NCBI RefSeq assembly: GCF_901827155.1 | Contig: NZ_LR594659.1 | Location: 3,410,001-3,474,000, forward strand | DNA: 64,000 nt | Direction of reading: 5' to 3' | Source: Variovorax sp. PBL-H6 | GTDB lineage: Bacteria > Pseudomonadota > Gammaproteobacteria > Burkholderiales > Burkholderiaceae_C | In this document: positions 1 through 9,810 of the stretch, in pieces | Layout: each line of letters opens with the position of its first letter | Numbering within the stretch: position 1 is the stretch's first letter | The notes under the pieces: generated by a model | Told to the model about the DNA's origin: nothing | Database searches by the model: none | The model's input: the letters and a program-made list of their open reading frames with translations, nothing else | Translations under genes and position numbers: made by a program

Positions 1-269
1 GGCCGGTCAATGCCTGGCGAAGAAACCTCGAGCCGCTTGTAGTCGATGCTTTCCACTTCCAGCGCGAACTGCAGTTGGCGAGTGACCTTCTCGCAATCCT
101 CGACGGTGACGAGAGGCTCCGGCGCGCCGGGCGCCGCTGCCTCCGATGTGGGGCCGCTCCAGGGCAAATCAATCGTGACACGCAGCAGTCCTCCCGCCGA
201 GCGCTCGACCTCGACCAGGTCGTAGCCGAGACCGGCCACGGTTCGTTCCACTGTCTGCTGCAATGCCAC
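1..269 (-). CDS. rimP: Ribosome maturation factor RimP (N-terminal part, runs off window)
   Basis: The minus-strand reading frame from a GTG at 269 gives a protein beginning [20 protein letters not shown] and continuing through a segment with [12 protein letters not shown] and [10 protein letters not shown], the characteristic N-terminal RimP sequence. RimP binds the 30S subunit and helps its maturation. I chose GTG 269 because family members start at this point and no ATG precedes it in frame. The C-terminal half lies left of the window. A slightly longer insert with several prolines and alanines (around residues 35-47) separates the first two conserved blocks. In betaproteobacteria rimP usually heads a nusA-infB operon, which would lie outside the window. 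Confidence 0.9.
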   Translation of the reverse strand, partial: MALQQTVERTVAGLGYDLVEVERSAGGLLRVTIDLPWSGPTSEAAAPGAPEPLVTVEDCEKVTRQLQFALEVESIDYKRLEVSSPGIDR

Positions 270-342
270 GTGCTTGAGTGCGCCTTCTGCGTGTGCTCGG
301 TGCGCCGCCCGCCCAGCGCCCCGAAAAAAATGCTTCGACCAA

Positions 343-373
343 TAAAAAACGGGCGGTAGGTACCCGCCCGTTT
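343..373 (-). terminator. Rho-independent terminator downstream of the MFS gene
   Basis: An 8-bp GC-rich stem (ACGGGCGG pairing with CCGCCCGT) is followed on the minus strand by a run of T. It lies about 50 bases after the stop of the minus-strand MFS gene and upstream of rimP, so it separates the two transcription units. Confidence 0.8.
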
Positions 374-422
374 GGTCGTGAGCCTCGAATTATATGCCAA
401 TCGTGTCAGGAAGCACTCCTTT

Positions 423-1628
423 CTACGCGGCAAAAGCGCCTGCCAACCGCCTGGCGTGCCACCAGACCCAAGCGAACAGCAACGCGCCAAGCGCCAGCAC
501 CACAGCAGCCACCACCAGCGGCAGGGTGAACGACCCTGTACGCTGGGCGAGCGGGGCGGCGAAGAGCGGCCCCAGGATCTGGCCGACGCCATAGGAGGCC
601 GTCGCATAGCCGATCAGCCCGGCCGCCGCATTTCCACGAAGCCGACGCGCCTCCCGCATTGCGAACAGTGTGATCGCCGTGAACGGCAGGCCCAGCAACA
701 GACTTCCCAGCATGAAGCCACCGATGCTCGGCCAAGCCACGGACAGCAACACACCGAGCGCCTGAAGCGCGTACGCAACGGCAAGCAGCAGCCGGTTGTC
801 CCAACGGACCGGCGCCCGCGCCCCGATCAACGCGCCGGGCACCACCGCCAGACCGACCACCGGCCAGAAGAAGTCGGGCCACGGCGAGCCCGGCAGCGCC
901 TGTCGCGCGATCACGGGCAAGAAGGTCGCGGTGATGATGTAGCCGAAGCCGGCGAGGCCGTACAGCGCGACCAGCCACACGGCATCGGCTCTAGCGGCGG
1001 CAGGGTCGGCTTGTCCGGCGGGGGGCGCGCCTGACGCTGGCGTGGGTGCCAGGGAGTGGGCACCGTCGCCGAAAATGCGCCAGACGCCGACGATCAGCAC
1101 CGCCGACAGCAACCCGAACCCGATCCAACCGGCCGCCGAGCCCCAGCGTCCGATCGCGCCGCCCAACAGCCCCGTGATGGCGATGCCGATGCCAGGGCCG
1201 GTGTAGATCACCCCCTGCAGGGTCGGCGCGTGGGTCTCGGCCAAGCGCCGGAGGCCCCAGCCGGAAGCGAAGACGAAGGTCCAGGCGCTCACGATCCCGG
1301 CCGCCGTTCGCAGCACGCCCCAGGCCGTAAAGCTGTCCAAGAGCCCCATCCCGAGCAGAAGCGCCGCGGTGGCAACCAGCCCGCCGCGCACCATCGTGGC
1401 AGCCTCGATCCGGATCGCCGCACAGGACAGCGCGCCCAGGAAATAGCCCAGGTAGTTGAGGGATGCCAGCAGTCCGCCCGCTTCAAGCCCCAGTCTGCCC
1501 TCGTGCAGCATGACCGGCAACAAGGGCGTGAAGGCAAATCGCCCGAGGCCCATCGCGACCGCGAGGGCCACCATGCAAGCCAGCGCCGCGCGCCACGCGC
1601 TGTGCCGGTCGCTTCCGATAGTCGACAT
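423..1628 (-). CDS. YbfB/YjiJ-type major facilitator superfamily transporter
   Basis: A protein of about 401 residues that is almost entirely hydrophobic, with roughly twelve predicted membrane segments. The N-terminal block (ALAVAMGLGRFAFTPLLPVM, then the LNYLGYFLGAL motif) matches the YbfB/YjiJ branch of the major facilitator superfamily, inner-membrane permeases whose substrates are mostly unknown. A TTG start at 1652 would overlap the preceding ABC gene's stop. I prefer ATG 1628, which has a GGGAA sequence just upstream. It is the last gene of the run beginning with the peptide importer and is followed by a terminator, so it could be co-transcribed with the importer; a functional link is only inferred. 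Confidence 0.85.
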   Translation of the reverse strand: MSTIGSDRHSAWRAALACMVALAVAMGLGRFAFTPLLPVMLHEGRLGLEAGGLLASLNYLGYFLGALSCAAIRIEAATMVRGGLVATAALLLGMGLLDSFTAWGVLRTAAGIVSAWTFVFASGWGLRRLAETHAPTLQGVIYTGPGIGIAITGLLGGAIGRWGSAAGWIGFGLLSAVLIVGVWRIFGDGAHSLAPTPASGAPPAGQADPAAARADAVWLVALYGLAGFGYIITATFLPVIARQALPGSPWPDFFWPVVGLAVVPGALIGARAPVRWDNRLLLAVAYALQALGVLLSVAWPSIGGFMLGSLLLGLPFTAITLFAMREARRLRGNAAAGLIGYATASYGVGQILGPLFAAPLAQRTGSFTLPLVVAAVVLALGALLFAWVWWHARRLAGAFAA

Positions 1629-1652
1629 CGATGTGTTCCCGGATGAGTTCAA

Positions 1653-3266
1653 TCAGCCAGCCGCCGCAGCCACCAGCTTCCTCGTGTAGGGATGCTCCGG
1701 CGCATCGAGAACCCGCAGGGCAGCACCGGACTCGAGGATCGCGCCATCCTTCATCACGATGACCTGGTGCGCCATGGCCCGGATCACCTCGACATCGTGC
1801 GTGATCAGCAGGTAGCTCAGGCCCCGCTCGCGCTGCAGGCGCTGAAGCAGGCCCAGCACCTGCTTTTGAATGGTGACATCGAGGGCACTGGTGGGCTCGT
1901 CAAGCACCAGGAGCCGCGGATCGACGATCAGCGCCCGCGCAATGGCCAGCCGCTGGCGCTGGCCGCCGGAGAATTCGTGGGGATACCGATCGAGAAGCGA
2001 GGGGAACTGAACCTCGGCCAAGCCCACATCGGCCAAGGCTTCCAGAGCGCGCACGCGGCGGGCGGCGATGTCAAGCTCGGGTGCATGCACCGTCAGGCCT
2101 TCGCCAACGATCTGCTCCACCGTCATCCGCGGTGAGAGCGAGGAGAACGGATCCTGGAACACCACTTGCATCTGCCGACGCAGCGCGCGGTCGTTCGCCC
2201 TTCCGCCATTCCAGCCCTGGCCGGCGACGCCGAGACTGCCGCTGTGCTTGAGCAGTCCCAGCGCCGCCAAGGCCAGGGTGGATTTGCCCGAGCCCGACTC
2301 GCCCACCACGCCCAGAGTCTCGCCCTGTCCAATGCGGAAATCGGCGCCTTGGACCGCCACGAACTCGCCCTTGCGGAACCAACCGGCGAAGCCGGGGCGC
2401 GAGACAGGGTAGCTCACCCGCAGGGCTCGGGCCTCCAGCACCGGCGGCTCCTGCTGAGGCGGCACGGGCGGCACATCGCGGGCGGGCCGGCTGTCGATCA
2501 GCTTTCGGGTGTAGGCATGCTGGGGGGCGCCGAACACGTCGGCCACGGTGCCCTGTTCGACGATGTCGCCGCTCTCCATCACCGCCACCCGGTCGGCGAA
2601 GCGGCGCACCATGTTGAGGTCGTGCGTGATCAGCAGCACGGCCATCCGGTGCTTGCTCTGAAGTTCGCCCAGCAGGTCCAGGATCTGCGCCCGCACCGTC
2701 ACGTCGAGCGCCGTGGTGGGCTCGTCGGCCAGCAGCAGGCGCGGCTTGCACGCAAGCGCCATGGCGATCATGGCGCGCTGGCGCTGGCCACCCGAAAGCT
2801 GGTGCGGGAAGGCTCGCGCGCGGCGCGCCGGCTCCGGGATGCCGGTGTCGGCCAGGAGCTGGACAGCGGCCTCCTGCGCCGCATGCCTGGAAAGGGCCTC
2901 GTGCATTTCCAGGACCTCGGCGATCTGGTCGCCCACGGTGTAGAGCGCGTTCAGCGCGGTCATCGGCTCCTGGAAGATCATTGCGATCTCCTTGCCGCGA
3001 ATAGCGCGCAGATCGCGCTCGCGCAGTGACAGCAGATCGCGCGTGCCGGCACCCTCCCCTCCACCTGCCAGGCGCACGCGGCCGGACACCTCGGCGTTCT
3101 GGACCAGCCGCAGCAGGCTCAGCGCGGTGACCGTCTTGCCCGAGCCCGATTCGCCCACCAGGGCCAGCTTCTCGCCGGGCGCGATGCCGAAGTCGATGCC
3201 ATGTACGACCTCCTTGCCGCCAAAGGCGACGCGCAAGCCCCGGACGTCGAGCAAGGCAGCGCTCAT
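1653..3266 (-). CDS. yejF: Dipeptide/oligopeptide ABC transporter, fused double ATP-binding protein (YejF type)
   Basis: The 537-residue protein contains two complete ABC ATPase domains in tandem. The first has Walker A GESGSGKT at about 38-45, signature LSGGQRQR near 157-164 and Walker B LLLADEP near 177-183. The second has Walker A GESGSGKST near 322-330 and a second SGGQRQR signature near 440. This double-NBD layout is typical of YejF/GsiA-type peptide importers, where one polypeptide powers a permease pair. It sits downstream of the matching permeases and binding protein. ATG 3266 is preferred over an in-frame ATG seven codons upstream because it begins directly with the conserved domain. 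Confidence 0.93.
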   Translation of the reverse strand: MSAALLDVRGLRVAFGGKEVVHGIDFGIAPGEKLALVGESGSGKTVTALSLLRLVQNAEVSGRVRLAGGGEGAGTRDLLSLRERDLRAIRGKEIAMIFQEPMTALNALYTVGDQIAEVLEMHEALSRHAAQEAAVQLLADTGIPEPARRARAFPHQLSGGQRQRAMIAMALACKPRLLLADEPTTALDVTVRAQILDLLGELQSKHRMAVLLITHDLNMVRRFADRVAVMESGDIVEQGTVADVFGAPQHAYTRKLIDSRPARDVPPVPPQQEPPVLEARALRVSYPVSRPGFAGWFRKGEFVAVQGADFRIGQGETLGVVGESGSGKSTLALAALGLLKHSGSLGVAGQGWNGGRANDRALRRQMQVVFQDPFSSLSPRMTVEQIVGEGLTVHAPELDIAARRVRALEALADVGLAEVQFPSLLDRYPHEFSGGQRQRLAIARALIVDPRLLVLDEPTSALDVTIQKQVLGLLQRLQRERGLSYLLITHDVEVIRAMAHQVIVMKDGAILESGAALRVLDAPEHPYTRKLVAAAAG

Positions 3267-3348
3267 ATCGGCCCCCTCGCTCTGCACTTCGTGTCATCGC
3301 GCTCCCACGAGGGTGCGCGAGCTTGCTTGGGGCGGCCCGGCGTGGCCC

Positions 3349-4467
3349 TCATTGATCGACCTTCCGCGGATCGAGCGCATCGCGCAGGGCGTCGCCCATG
3401 AAGGTCAGGAGCATCAGTGTCACGACGAGCACCCCGAACGTGGAGAGCGAGATCCACCAGGCATCGATGTTGGCCTTGCCCTGGCTCAGCAGCTCGCCCA
3501 GCGAAGGGGTGCCCGGCGGGACGCCCAGGCCCAGGAAGTCGAGCGAGGTCAGCGCAAGGATGGCCGCGCTCATGCGAAAGGGGAGGAAGGTCACCACTGG
3601 CGTCATGCTGTTGGGCAGGATGTGGCGCCACATGATCTGCAGATTGCCCACGCCGAGCGCGCGCGCAGCGCGCACATAGTCCATCTGACGATTGCGCAGG
3701 AACTCCGCGCGCACATAGTCCGAGAGGCCCATCCAGCCGAACAGGCTCAGAAGGATCAGCAGCAGGGCCACGCTGGGCGCGAAGATGGCGCTGAAGATGA
3801 TCAGCAGGTACAGCTCGGGCATGGAGCCCCAGATCTCGATGAAGCGCTGGAAGGCAAGGTCGGTCTTGCCGCCGAAGTAGCCCTGCACCGCTCCGGTGAT
3901 GATGCCCAGCACCACGCCGGTCACGGTGAGCGCCAGCGCGAAAAGCACGCTCACGCGAAAGCCGTAGATCAGTTGCGCCAGCAGGTCGCGGCCGCGGTCG
4001 TCGGTACCGAAGAAGTTTTCGCGGGAGGGCCCGGAAGGATTCGGTGCCGTGGCGAAGTAGTTGAGCGTGCGCGGGCCATACGGATTGGGCGCGTAGAGCG
4101 CCCAGTTGGCTCCGCCGGTGATGCGCTCACGGATGAACGGGTCGAGGTAATCGGCAGGTGTCTCGAAGTCTCCGCCGAAGGTCTTCTCGGAGTAGTCCCG
4201 CAGCACCGGAAAGTAGGTCTGCCCCTCGTAGCGCACGATCAACGGGCGGGCTGTGGAGAGCACCTCGGCGAACAGGCTCAGCACCACCAGGACGCTGAAA
4301 ACCATGAGGCTCCAGAAACCGAGCTTGTTGCGCTTGAAGCGCAGCCAGGCACGACGGGCGGGGCTAAGACTGACGGTCGCTCCGGACTGGCCGGCCGATG
4401 CCACCGCTTGCCCTTCGACAGGCTTCGAAAGGCCGGCGCTGATGGGGGACTCAATCGAACTTGACAC
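3349..4467 (-). CDS. yejE: Peptide ABC transporter permease YejE
   Basis: A 372-residue inner-membrane permease. One membrane segment lies near residues 54-73, followed by a long periplasmic loop (roughly 75-175) and a C-terminal bundle of five segments. The EAA cytoplasmic-loop motif for ATPase docking is seen as RAARALGVGNLQIMWRHILPN. The long first loop is typical of YejE compared with DppC/OppC. It overlaps the upstream permease gene by 17 bases, so the two are translated as a coupled pair. The product forms the import channel with YejB. Confidence 0.93.
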   Translation of the reverse strand: MSSSIESPISAGLSKPVEGQAVASAGQSGATVSLSPARRAWLRFKRNKLGFWSLMVFSVLVVLSLFAEVLSTARPLIVRYEGQTYFPVLRDYSEKTFGGDFETPADYLDPFIRERITGGANWALYAPNPYGPRTLNYFATAPNPSGPSRENFFGTDDRGRDLLAQLIYGFRVSVLFALALTVTGVVLGIITGAVQGYFGGKTDLAFQRFIEIWGSMPELYLLIIFSAIFAPSVALLLILLSLFGWMGLSDYVRAEFLRNRQMDYVRAARALGVGNLQIMWRHILPNSMTPVVTFLPFRMSAAILALTSLDFLGLGVPPGTPSLGELLSQGKANIDAWWISLSTFGVLVVTLMLLTFMGDALRDALDPRKVDQ

Positions 4468-5485
4468 GCGGATCCACCCAAACGTAGCAAAGGTCGCTGA
4501 TCAGCTTGGTCACCAGTCCGATCAGTGTGAAGAGATAGAGCGTGCCCAGCACCACGGGATAGTCGCGCCGAATCACGCTTTCATAGCTCAGGAGGCCCAA
4601 TCCGTCGAGCGAGAACAGTGTTTCGATGAGCAGCGAGCCGGTGAAGAAGGCGCCGATGAAAGCTGCCGGAAACCCCGTGATGATCGGAATCAGGGCGTTG
4701 CGGAAGACATGCTTCCAGAGCACCCGGCGGTCGCTCAGGCCCTTGGCGCGGGCGGTCAACACGTACTGCTTGCGGATCTCCTCGAGGAAGGAGTTCTTGG
4801 TCAGCATCGCAGTCACGGCGAAACTGCCGAGCACCATGGCCGTGACCGGCAGCGTGATGTGCCAGAGGTAATCGACGATGCGGGCGCCCCAGCTCATGCT
4901 TTCCCAGTTGGACGAGGTCAATCCGCGCAGCGGAAACCACTGCAATTGCCCCCCGAAGACCACGAGCAGCGCGACGCCGAGCACGAAACCCGGAATGGCA
5001 TAGCCGATCAGGACGATGAGCGTCGTGATGAAGTCGAAGCGCGTGCCCGCGCGCACGGCCTTCGCGACGCCCAGCGGCACGGCGATCAGGTAGCTGATGA
5101 AGAAGGTCCACAGGCCCAGGCTGATCGAGACCGGCAGCTTTTCCTTGACCAGCTCCCACACGGCCTTGCGCTGGTAGAAGCTGTTGCCGAGGTCGAAGCG
5201 TGCATAGCCCTTGAGCATCTGCCAGAAACGTTCCAGCGGCGGCTTGTCGAAGCCGTAGAGCTGCTTGATCTCCTCGATGCGCCGCGGGTCAAGGCCCTGG
5301 CGGCCGCGGTAGCCGGAGCCGCTGGTAGCAGCCCGTTCGCCGCCGGAGTCGCGGCCTTGCAGTTGCGACACCATCTGCTCCACCGGCCCTCCGGGCACGA
5401 ACTGGATCACGCCGAAGGTCACGATCAGCACCCCCAGCAGCGTGGGCACCATCAGCAGCAGGCGTTTGAGGATGTAGCTGGCCAT
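4451..5485 (-). CDS. yejB: Peptide ABC transporter permease YejB
   Basis: A 344-residue permease starting MASYILKRLLLMVPTLLGVL, the standard first segment of DppB/YejB proteins, with six membrane segments. The EAA loop reads TARAKGLSDRRVLWKHVFRN. An insertion rich in Gln, Gly and Arg after the first periplasmic helix (about residues 42-65) is typical of YejB. The gene lies 12 bases after the binding-protein gene and overlaps yejE, so yejA-yejB-yejE-yejF form one operon on the minus strand. In enterobacteria this system imports peptides, including microcin C; substrate specificity here is inferred. Confidence 0.93.
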   Translation of the reverse strand: MASYILKRLLLMVPTLLGVLIVTFGVIQFVPGGPVEQMVSQLQGRDSGGERAATSGSGYRGRQGLDPRRIEEIKQLYGFDKPPLERFWQMLKGYARFDLGNSFYQRKAVWELVKEKLPVSISLGLWTFFISYLIAVPLGVAKAVRAGTRFDFITTLIVLIGYAIPGFVLGVALLVVFGGQLQWFPLRGLTSSNWESMSWGARIVDYLWHITLPVTAMVLGSFAVTAMLTKNSFLEEIRKQYVLTARAKGLSDRRVLWKHVFRNALIPIITGFPAAFIGAFFTGSLLIETLFSLDGLGLLSYESVIRRDYPVVLGTLYLFTLIGLVTKLISDLCYVWVDPRVKFD

Positions 5486-5497
5486 GAAGTGGGTGCC

Positions 5498-7294
5498 CTA
5501 CTTGTTGGAGGGCGAAGCCCACCATGTCGACACGGCCCAGGTGCCGGCGTCGTAATAAGGCGGAAGCACCTTGGGCAGCACGAAAGGCCCCGGGCGATAT
5601 CCGACCAGGAAGCTGTTGCTCGTCCATTGCGGGATCGAGTAGTAGCCATGAGAGAGCACCCGGTCCAGCGCGCGCATCGCGACAGACAGTTCAGGCCTCG
5701 TGGTGGCTTCCACCACCTTCTGCAGCAACGCATCAACGGCCGGATCGCGGATCCCCCAGATGTTGGCGGAGCCCGATGTGCCCGCCGCCTTGGACCCGAA
5801 ATAGTCGAACAGCTCGCCACCGGGTGCCGTGGTGCCAGGCTTGCGCAGGCTGCTGAACTCGAAATCGAATTCGTCCATGCGCTGCTGGTAGAGCGAGCCG
5901 TCCACGTTGCGAATGGTGAGCTCGATGCCGAGCTTGCGCATCGCGGCCTGCATCGGCAACACCAGGCGGTTGCCCGAGGGCTGTGCGTTCAGGTACTCGA
6001 TGGTCATGGCCTCGCCCTTCGAGTTGCGCAGCGCGCCGTCTCGATAGGTCCAGCCGGCCTCCGCCAACAAGGCACGCGCCTTGCGCAGGTTGCCGCGCAA
6101 GCTGGAGGGTGGATCCGTGCTGGGTGGCACCGGCGCAGGGCCGAAGACCTCGGGCCGAAGCTGCTTGCGCAGCGGCTCGAGCAGCGCCAGCTCGTCGGCG
6201 CCGGGGACGCCTTCGGCATGGAAGTCGCTGTTGGGGAAGTACCCCACTGCGCGCTTGTACAGGCCATAGAACATCTGCCGGTTGAGCCACTCGAAATCCA
6301 TGGTCAGCCCAAGTGCCTGCCTCACCCGGATGTCCTGGAACTTCGGCTTTCGCAGATTGAAGATGTAGCCCTGGAAATCCCCCGGGTTTCGGTTCTCGAA
6401 TGCCTGCTTCCTGAGCTCGCCGGTCTCGAAGGGCTTGCCATAGTACTGGCGGGCCCAGTTGCGCGAAATGAACTCGCGCATGAAGTCGAACTCGCCTGCC
6501 TTCAGTCCTTCGAAGCGCGCCGTCTCGTCCAGGTAGAGCTTGTACGTGACGCGATCGAAGTTGAGCTGGCCTCTTCGTACCGCGAGATGGGCGCCCCAGT
6601 ACTTGGGATCGCGCACGTACGTAATGTCGCGCCCCAGCCGCGCGCTGGCCGGCTGGTAGGGTCCGGATGCGATGGGCAGTTCGACGTTGATCTGGTCGAA
6701 AGGCTTGCCGCCGCCCCAGGCGCGGCTGAAGACCGCCATGCCCCCCACCACCAGCGGGAGCTCCCGGTTGCTGCTCGCAAACTCGAAGCGCACGGTGCGC
6801 TCGCCCAGCGCCTTCGCGCCCTTCACTTCGGCGTAGATGGTCTTGAACTGGGGCGCCGCGAGCTTGCCCGTCAACGTCTCGAACGAATAGACCACATCGG
6901 CCGCAAGCACGGGCGTGCCGTCGTTGAAGCGCGCCTCCGGCCGAATCTTGAAGGTCGCAGACCGCCTGTCCGGCGCCACTTCCACATCCTCGGCCAGGAG
7001 GCCGTAGGCCGTGGTGGGCTCCTCGTCATTGCCGATGAGCAGGCTCTCGAACACCAGCTGCGCCAGGCCGGCCGGCGGGGTTCCTTTGAGGGTGAACGGA
7101 TTGAACTTGTCGAAGTTGGTGACGGCAATCGGCGGCACCATGCGGATCTCGCCACCCTTGGGCGCGTCCGGGTTGACGTAGTCGAAATGCGTGAAGCCCG
7201 GCGGGTACTTGATGTCTCCGAACTGCGCGTACGCATGGGCGGCCCACGAGGGAGCCGCCGAGAGCGCCAACACCAAGAGCAGCCAACCTCGCAT
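5498..7294 (-). CDS. yejA: Extracellular peptide-binding protein (YejA type, SBP family 5)
   Basis: A large periplasmic solute-binding protein. ATG 7294 gives 598 residues with a clear Sec signal peptide ([20 protein letters not shown]). The mature part carries the family-5 block [13 protein letters not shown] and, further on, [10 protein letters not shown] and the IYNLRKP-type segment seen in YejA/DdpA proteins. Longer in-frame starts would overlap the divergent fabI start at 7332, so I chose the signal-peptide methionine. It is the first gene of the importer operon and delivers oligopeptides to YejBE. The space to fabI is only 37 bases, so the two promoters must overlap or lie inside the neighbouring reading frames. 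Confidence 0.92.
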   Translation of the reverse strand: MRGWLLLVLALSAAPSWAAHAYAQFGDIKYPPGFTHFDYVNPDAPKGGEIRMVPPIAVTNFDKFNPFTLKGTPPAGLAQLVFESLLIGNDEEPTTAYGLLAEDVEVAPDRRSATFKIRPEARFNDGTPVLAADVVYSFETLTGKLAAPQFKTIYAEVKGAKALGERTVRFEFASSNRELPLVVGGMAVFSRAWGGGKPFDQINVELPIASGPYQPASARLGRDITYVRDPKYWGAHLAVRRGQLNFDRVTYKLYLDETARFEGLKAGEFDFMREFISRNWARQYYGKPFETGELRKQAFENRNPGDFQGYIFNLRKPKFQDIRVRQALGLTMDFEWLNRQMFYGLYKRAVGYFPNSDFHAEGVPGADELALLEPLRKQLRPEVFGPAPVPPSTDPPSSLRGNLRKARALLAEAGWTYRDGALRNSKGEAMTIEYLNAQPSGNRLVLPMQAAMRKLGIELTIRNVDGSLYQQRMDEFDFEFSSLRKPGTTAPGGELFDYFGSKAAGTSGSANIWGIRDPAVDALLQKVVEATTRPELSVAMRALDRVLSHGYYSIPQWTSNSFLVGYRPGPFVLPKVLPPYYDAGTWAVSTWWASPSNK

Positions 7295-7331
7295 GCGAGA
7301 ATTCTGCCCAAGATTTTCACGAGGTCGCTTC

Positions 7332-8114
7332 ATGGGCTTTCTTTCCGGCAAAAAATTCCTGATCACCGGCGTGCTGAGCAACCGCTCCATCGCCTACGGC
7401 ATCGCCAAGGCCTGCCACGAGCAAGGAGCCGAACTCGCCTTCAGCTACGTGGGCGAGCGCTTCAAGGACCGCATCACCGAGTTCGCGGCCGACTTCGGCT
7501 CCAAGCTGGTGTTCGACTGCGACGTCGGCGACGACACGCAAATCACCCAGCTGTTCACCGACCTGTCGCAGACCTGGCCCAAGTTCGATGGTTTCGTGCA
7601 CAGCATCGGCTTCGCGCCGCGCGAGGCGATCGCTGGCGATTTCCTCGACGGCCTGTCGCGCGAGGGCTTCAGGGTGGCCCATGACATCAGCGCCTACAGC
7701 TTCCCGGCCATGGCGAAGGCGGCCCTGCCTTACCTCAACGACAAGTCGGCCCTGCTCACACTCACCTACCTGGGCTCCGAGCGTGTGCTGCCCAACTACA
7801 ACACGATGGGTCTCGCCAAGGCCTCGCTCGAGGCCTCGGTACGCTACCTGGCCGAATCGATGGGCCCCAAGGGCATGCGCGTCAACGGCATCAGCGCCGG
7901 TCCGATCAAGACACTGGCGGCCAGCGGCATCAAGGGCTTCGGCAAGATCCTCGCAGTGGTGGCGGAGGTCTCCCCGATCCGGCGCAACGTCACGATCGAG
8001 GAAGTGGGCAACGTCGCGGCCTTCCTGCTGAGCGACCTGGCCAGCGGTGTGACTGCCGAGATCACCTATGTCGACGGCGGCTTCAGCCAGGTCGTCGGCG
8101 GCATCGCCGAATAG
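7332..8114 (+). CDS. fabI: Enoyl-[acyl-carrier-protein] reductase (NADH)
   Basis: The 260-residue protein begins [20 protein letters not shown], the nucleotide-binding segment of FabI, a short-chain dehydrogenase relative that carries out the last reduction of each fatty acid elongation cycle in the cytoplasm. The catalytic Tyr and Lys are visible in the stretch [11 protein letters not shown], spaced six residues apart as in FabI. The conserved [12 protein letters not shown] loop of the substrate lid follows. Length is as expected for the family. The start at 7332 follows a GAGGT sequence. It is transcribed away from the peptide importer. Confidence 0.96.
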   Translation: MGFLSGKKFLITGVLSNRSIAYGIAKACHEQGAELAFSYVGERFKDRITEFAADFGSKLVFDCDVGDDTQITQLFTDLSQTWPKFDGFVHSIGFAPREAIAGDFLDGLSREGFRVAHDISAYSFPAMAKAALPYLNDKSALLTLTYLGSERVLPNYNTMGLAKASLEASVRYLAESMGPKGMRVNGISAGPIKTLAASGIKGFGKILAVVAEVSPIRRNVTIEEVGNVAAFLLSDLASGVTAEITYVDGGFSQVVGGIAE

Positions 8115-8188
8115 CGCGCCGCTTCGCGCGATTTGCCGGCGGCAGACCGGCTCGCCTCAGCACAAGAAATTCATTCAGGGAACAACAC

Positions 8189-9043
8189 ATGGATCGTCGA
8201 AAGCTACTGCTTCTCGGCCCCGCGCTCGCGCTGGCGCCCTTTGCACTGGTGCATGCGGCCGCGTCGAAGCTCATGCTGGCCGAGGTCTATCGCCGCGGAA
8301 TGCCGCTGGCGGACTACTGGGTCAGCGAGAAGTACGACGGCATGCGCGGCTACTGGGACGGCAGGCAGCTCTGGACGCGTGGCGGCGAGCGCGTGGCAGC
8401 TCCCGCCTGGTTTACCGCAGTGCTGCCGGCGGTGCCGATGGACGGCGAACTGTGGGCCGGCCGCGGGCGCTTCGCGGAGACGGTATCCACGGTTCGCGAC
8501 CAGGCGCCGAACGACACGGCCTGGCGGAACATCCGCTTCATGGTTTTTGACCTGCCGGCCCGGCCCGGCGACTTCACGGCACGGCTGGCAGCGCTGCGCA
8601 AGTTGCTGCCCTTGAAGGACGCCTCGTGGGTGGTGCCGGTGCCCCAGGTGCAGGCCGGCACGCACGAGGAGCTGCAGGCGCTGCTCGACAAGACAGTGCG
8701 CATGGGCGGCGAAGGCTTGATGCTGCATCGGGGTGCCTCCGCCTACCGCGGGGAACGATCAGCCGACCTGCTCAAGTTCAAACCTTACGAGGACGCCGAC
8801 GCACGGGTCCTCGCACACGTGCCTGGCCGCGGCCGGCACCTCGGGCGCATGGGCGCACTGCTCGTCGAGACGCCCGAAGGCCGGCGCTTCAAGCTGGGCG
8901 GCGGCTTCAGCGACGCGCAACGCGAACACCCGCCGGCTGCGGGAAGCTGGGTCAGCTATCGCTACAACGGCACGAATCCCGGCGGCCTGCCGAGATTCGC
9001 GCGCTTCCTGCGGGTGCGGGACGACCTCGCCTCCTCTTCCTAG
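8189..9043 (+). CDS. ligE: ATP-dependent DNA ligase, small periplasmic type (LigE)
   Basis: A 284-residue protein with an N-terminal signal-like segment (MDRRKLLLLGPALALAPFAL, then VHAAA). It is followed by the nucleotidyltransferase motif I with the adenylated lysine near residue 48 (SEKYDGMRG), motif III/IIIa (DGELW, FMVFDLPA), motif IV (GEGLMLH) and motif V (LLKFKPY). A short OB-fold region ends the protein. This minimal two-domain layout with an export signal matches the Lig E group of beta/gammaproteobacteria. Those enzymes seal nicked DNA and are proposed to act outside the cytoplasm, possibly during DNA uptake. It follows fabI on the same strand after a 74-base gap. Confidence 0.88.
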   Translation: MDRRKLLLLGPALALAPFALVHAAASKLMLAEVYRRGMPLADYWVSEKYDGMRGYWDGRQLWTRGGERVAAPAWFTAVLPAVPMDGELWAGRGRFAETVSTVRDQAPNDTAWRNIRFMVFDLPARPGDFTARLAALRKLLPLKDASWVVPVPQVQAGTHEELQALLDKTVRMGGEGLMLHRGASAYRGERSADLLKFKPYEDADARVLAHVPGRGRHLGRMGALLVETPEGRRFKLGGGFSDAQREHPPAAGSWVSYRYNGTNPGGLPRFARFLRVRDDLASSS

Positions 9044-9054
9044 GCGCCGTGCCC

Positions 9055-9615
9055 TTACTTGGGCAGCAGCACCTTGTCGACCACGTGGATCACGCCGTTC
9101 GACTGGTAGACATCGGCGGTGCTCACGGTGGCCCAGCCGCCGTTCTCATCGCCCACCATGATCTTGCCGCCGCTTTCCTTGGCGGTGAGCGTGCCGCCCG
9201 CGGCCGTCTTGAGCGTGGCCATGCCCTTGCCGTCCATGATCTGGCTGCCCAGCGCCGCGGCGTCCAGCTTGCCTGGGACCACGTGGTAGGTCAGCACGGC
9301 GGTGAGCTTGCCCTTGTTCTCGGGCTTGAGCAGTGTGTCCACGGTGCCGGCGGGCAAGGCGGCGAATGCCGCGTTGGTCGGCGCGAACACGGTGAAGGGG
9401 CCCGGCCCCTTGAGGGTTTCGACCAGACCGGCAGCCTTGACCGCGGCAACCAGCGTGGTGTGGTCCTTCGAATTGACGGCGTTGTCGATGATGTCCTTGG
9501 TCGCGAACATCTGCGCGCCGCCGACCATGACTTGCGCGGAGGCGATGGTGGCGGCGCCTGCGGCCATCGCAACGGCCAGGGTGATGGAAGCGAGACGGGG
9601 GAAGCTGCTGCTCAT
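9055..9615 (-). CDS. Secreted fasciclin-domain protein
   Basis: A 186-residue exported protein. The signal peptide is MSSSFPRLASITLAVAMAAG ending near an ASAQ cleavage site, and the rest is one fasciclin (FAS1) domain. The two FAS1 signatures are visible: the H1 region with PGPFTVFAPTNAAFAALP, and the H2 region with the YHVVPG block and a terminal NGVIHVVDKVLLP. FAS1 proteins are cell-surface or periplasmic adhesion-type proteins; the bacterial role is poorly defined. ATG 9615 is preceded by a perfect AAGGAG at good spacing, so the longer reading frame was not used. Confidence 0.9.
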   Translation of the reverse strand: MSSSFPRLASITLAVAMAAGAATIASAQVMVGGAQMFATKDIIDNAVNSKDHTTLVAAVKAAGLVETLKGPGPFTVFAPTNAAFAALPAGTVDTLLKPENKGKLTAVLTYHVVPGKLDAAALGSQIMDGKGMATLKTAAGGTLTAKESGGKIMVGDENGGWATVSTADVYQSNGVIHVVDKVLLPK

Positions 9616-9810
9616 GATGGAAGGCTCCTTTGGGGGTGACACCGGCACCGGTTTGGCGGCGGCTGCATTCAATACGGAGGGCGAGCCGGATTGGATTCCA
9701 CGCACGAAGCGAAATACTGCATTCCAGGCCGCTTACCATCGCCGGATGTCCTGGCTCTCTCCGACACACGAAGCACACATCCGCCCCCACTGCCTCGACG
9801 CGCGCGAACC

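Noticed and set aside
4253..7684. 1143-codon plus-strand open frame
   Set aside because: Antisense to the yejE/yejB/yejA genes; composition is Gln/His/Arg/Ala-rich as expected of a shadow frame in GC-rich DNA, with no conserved motif.
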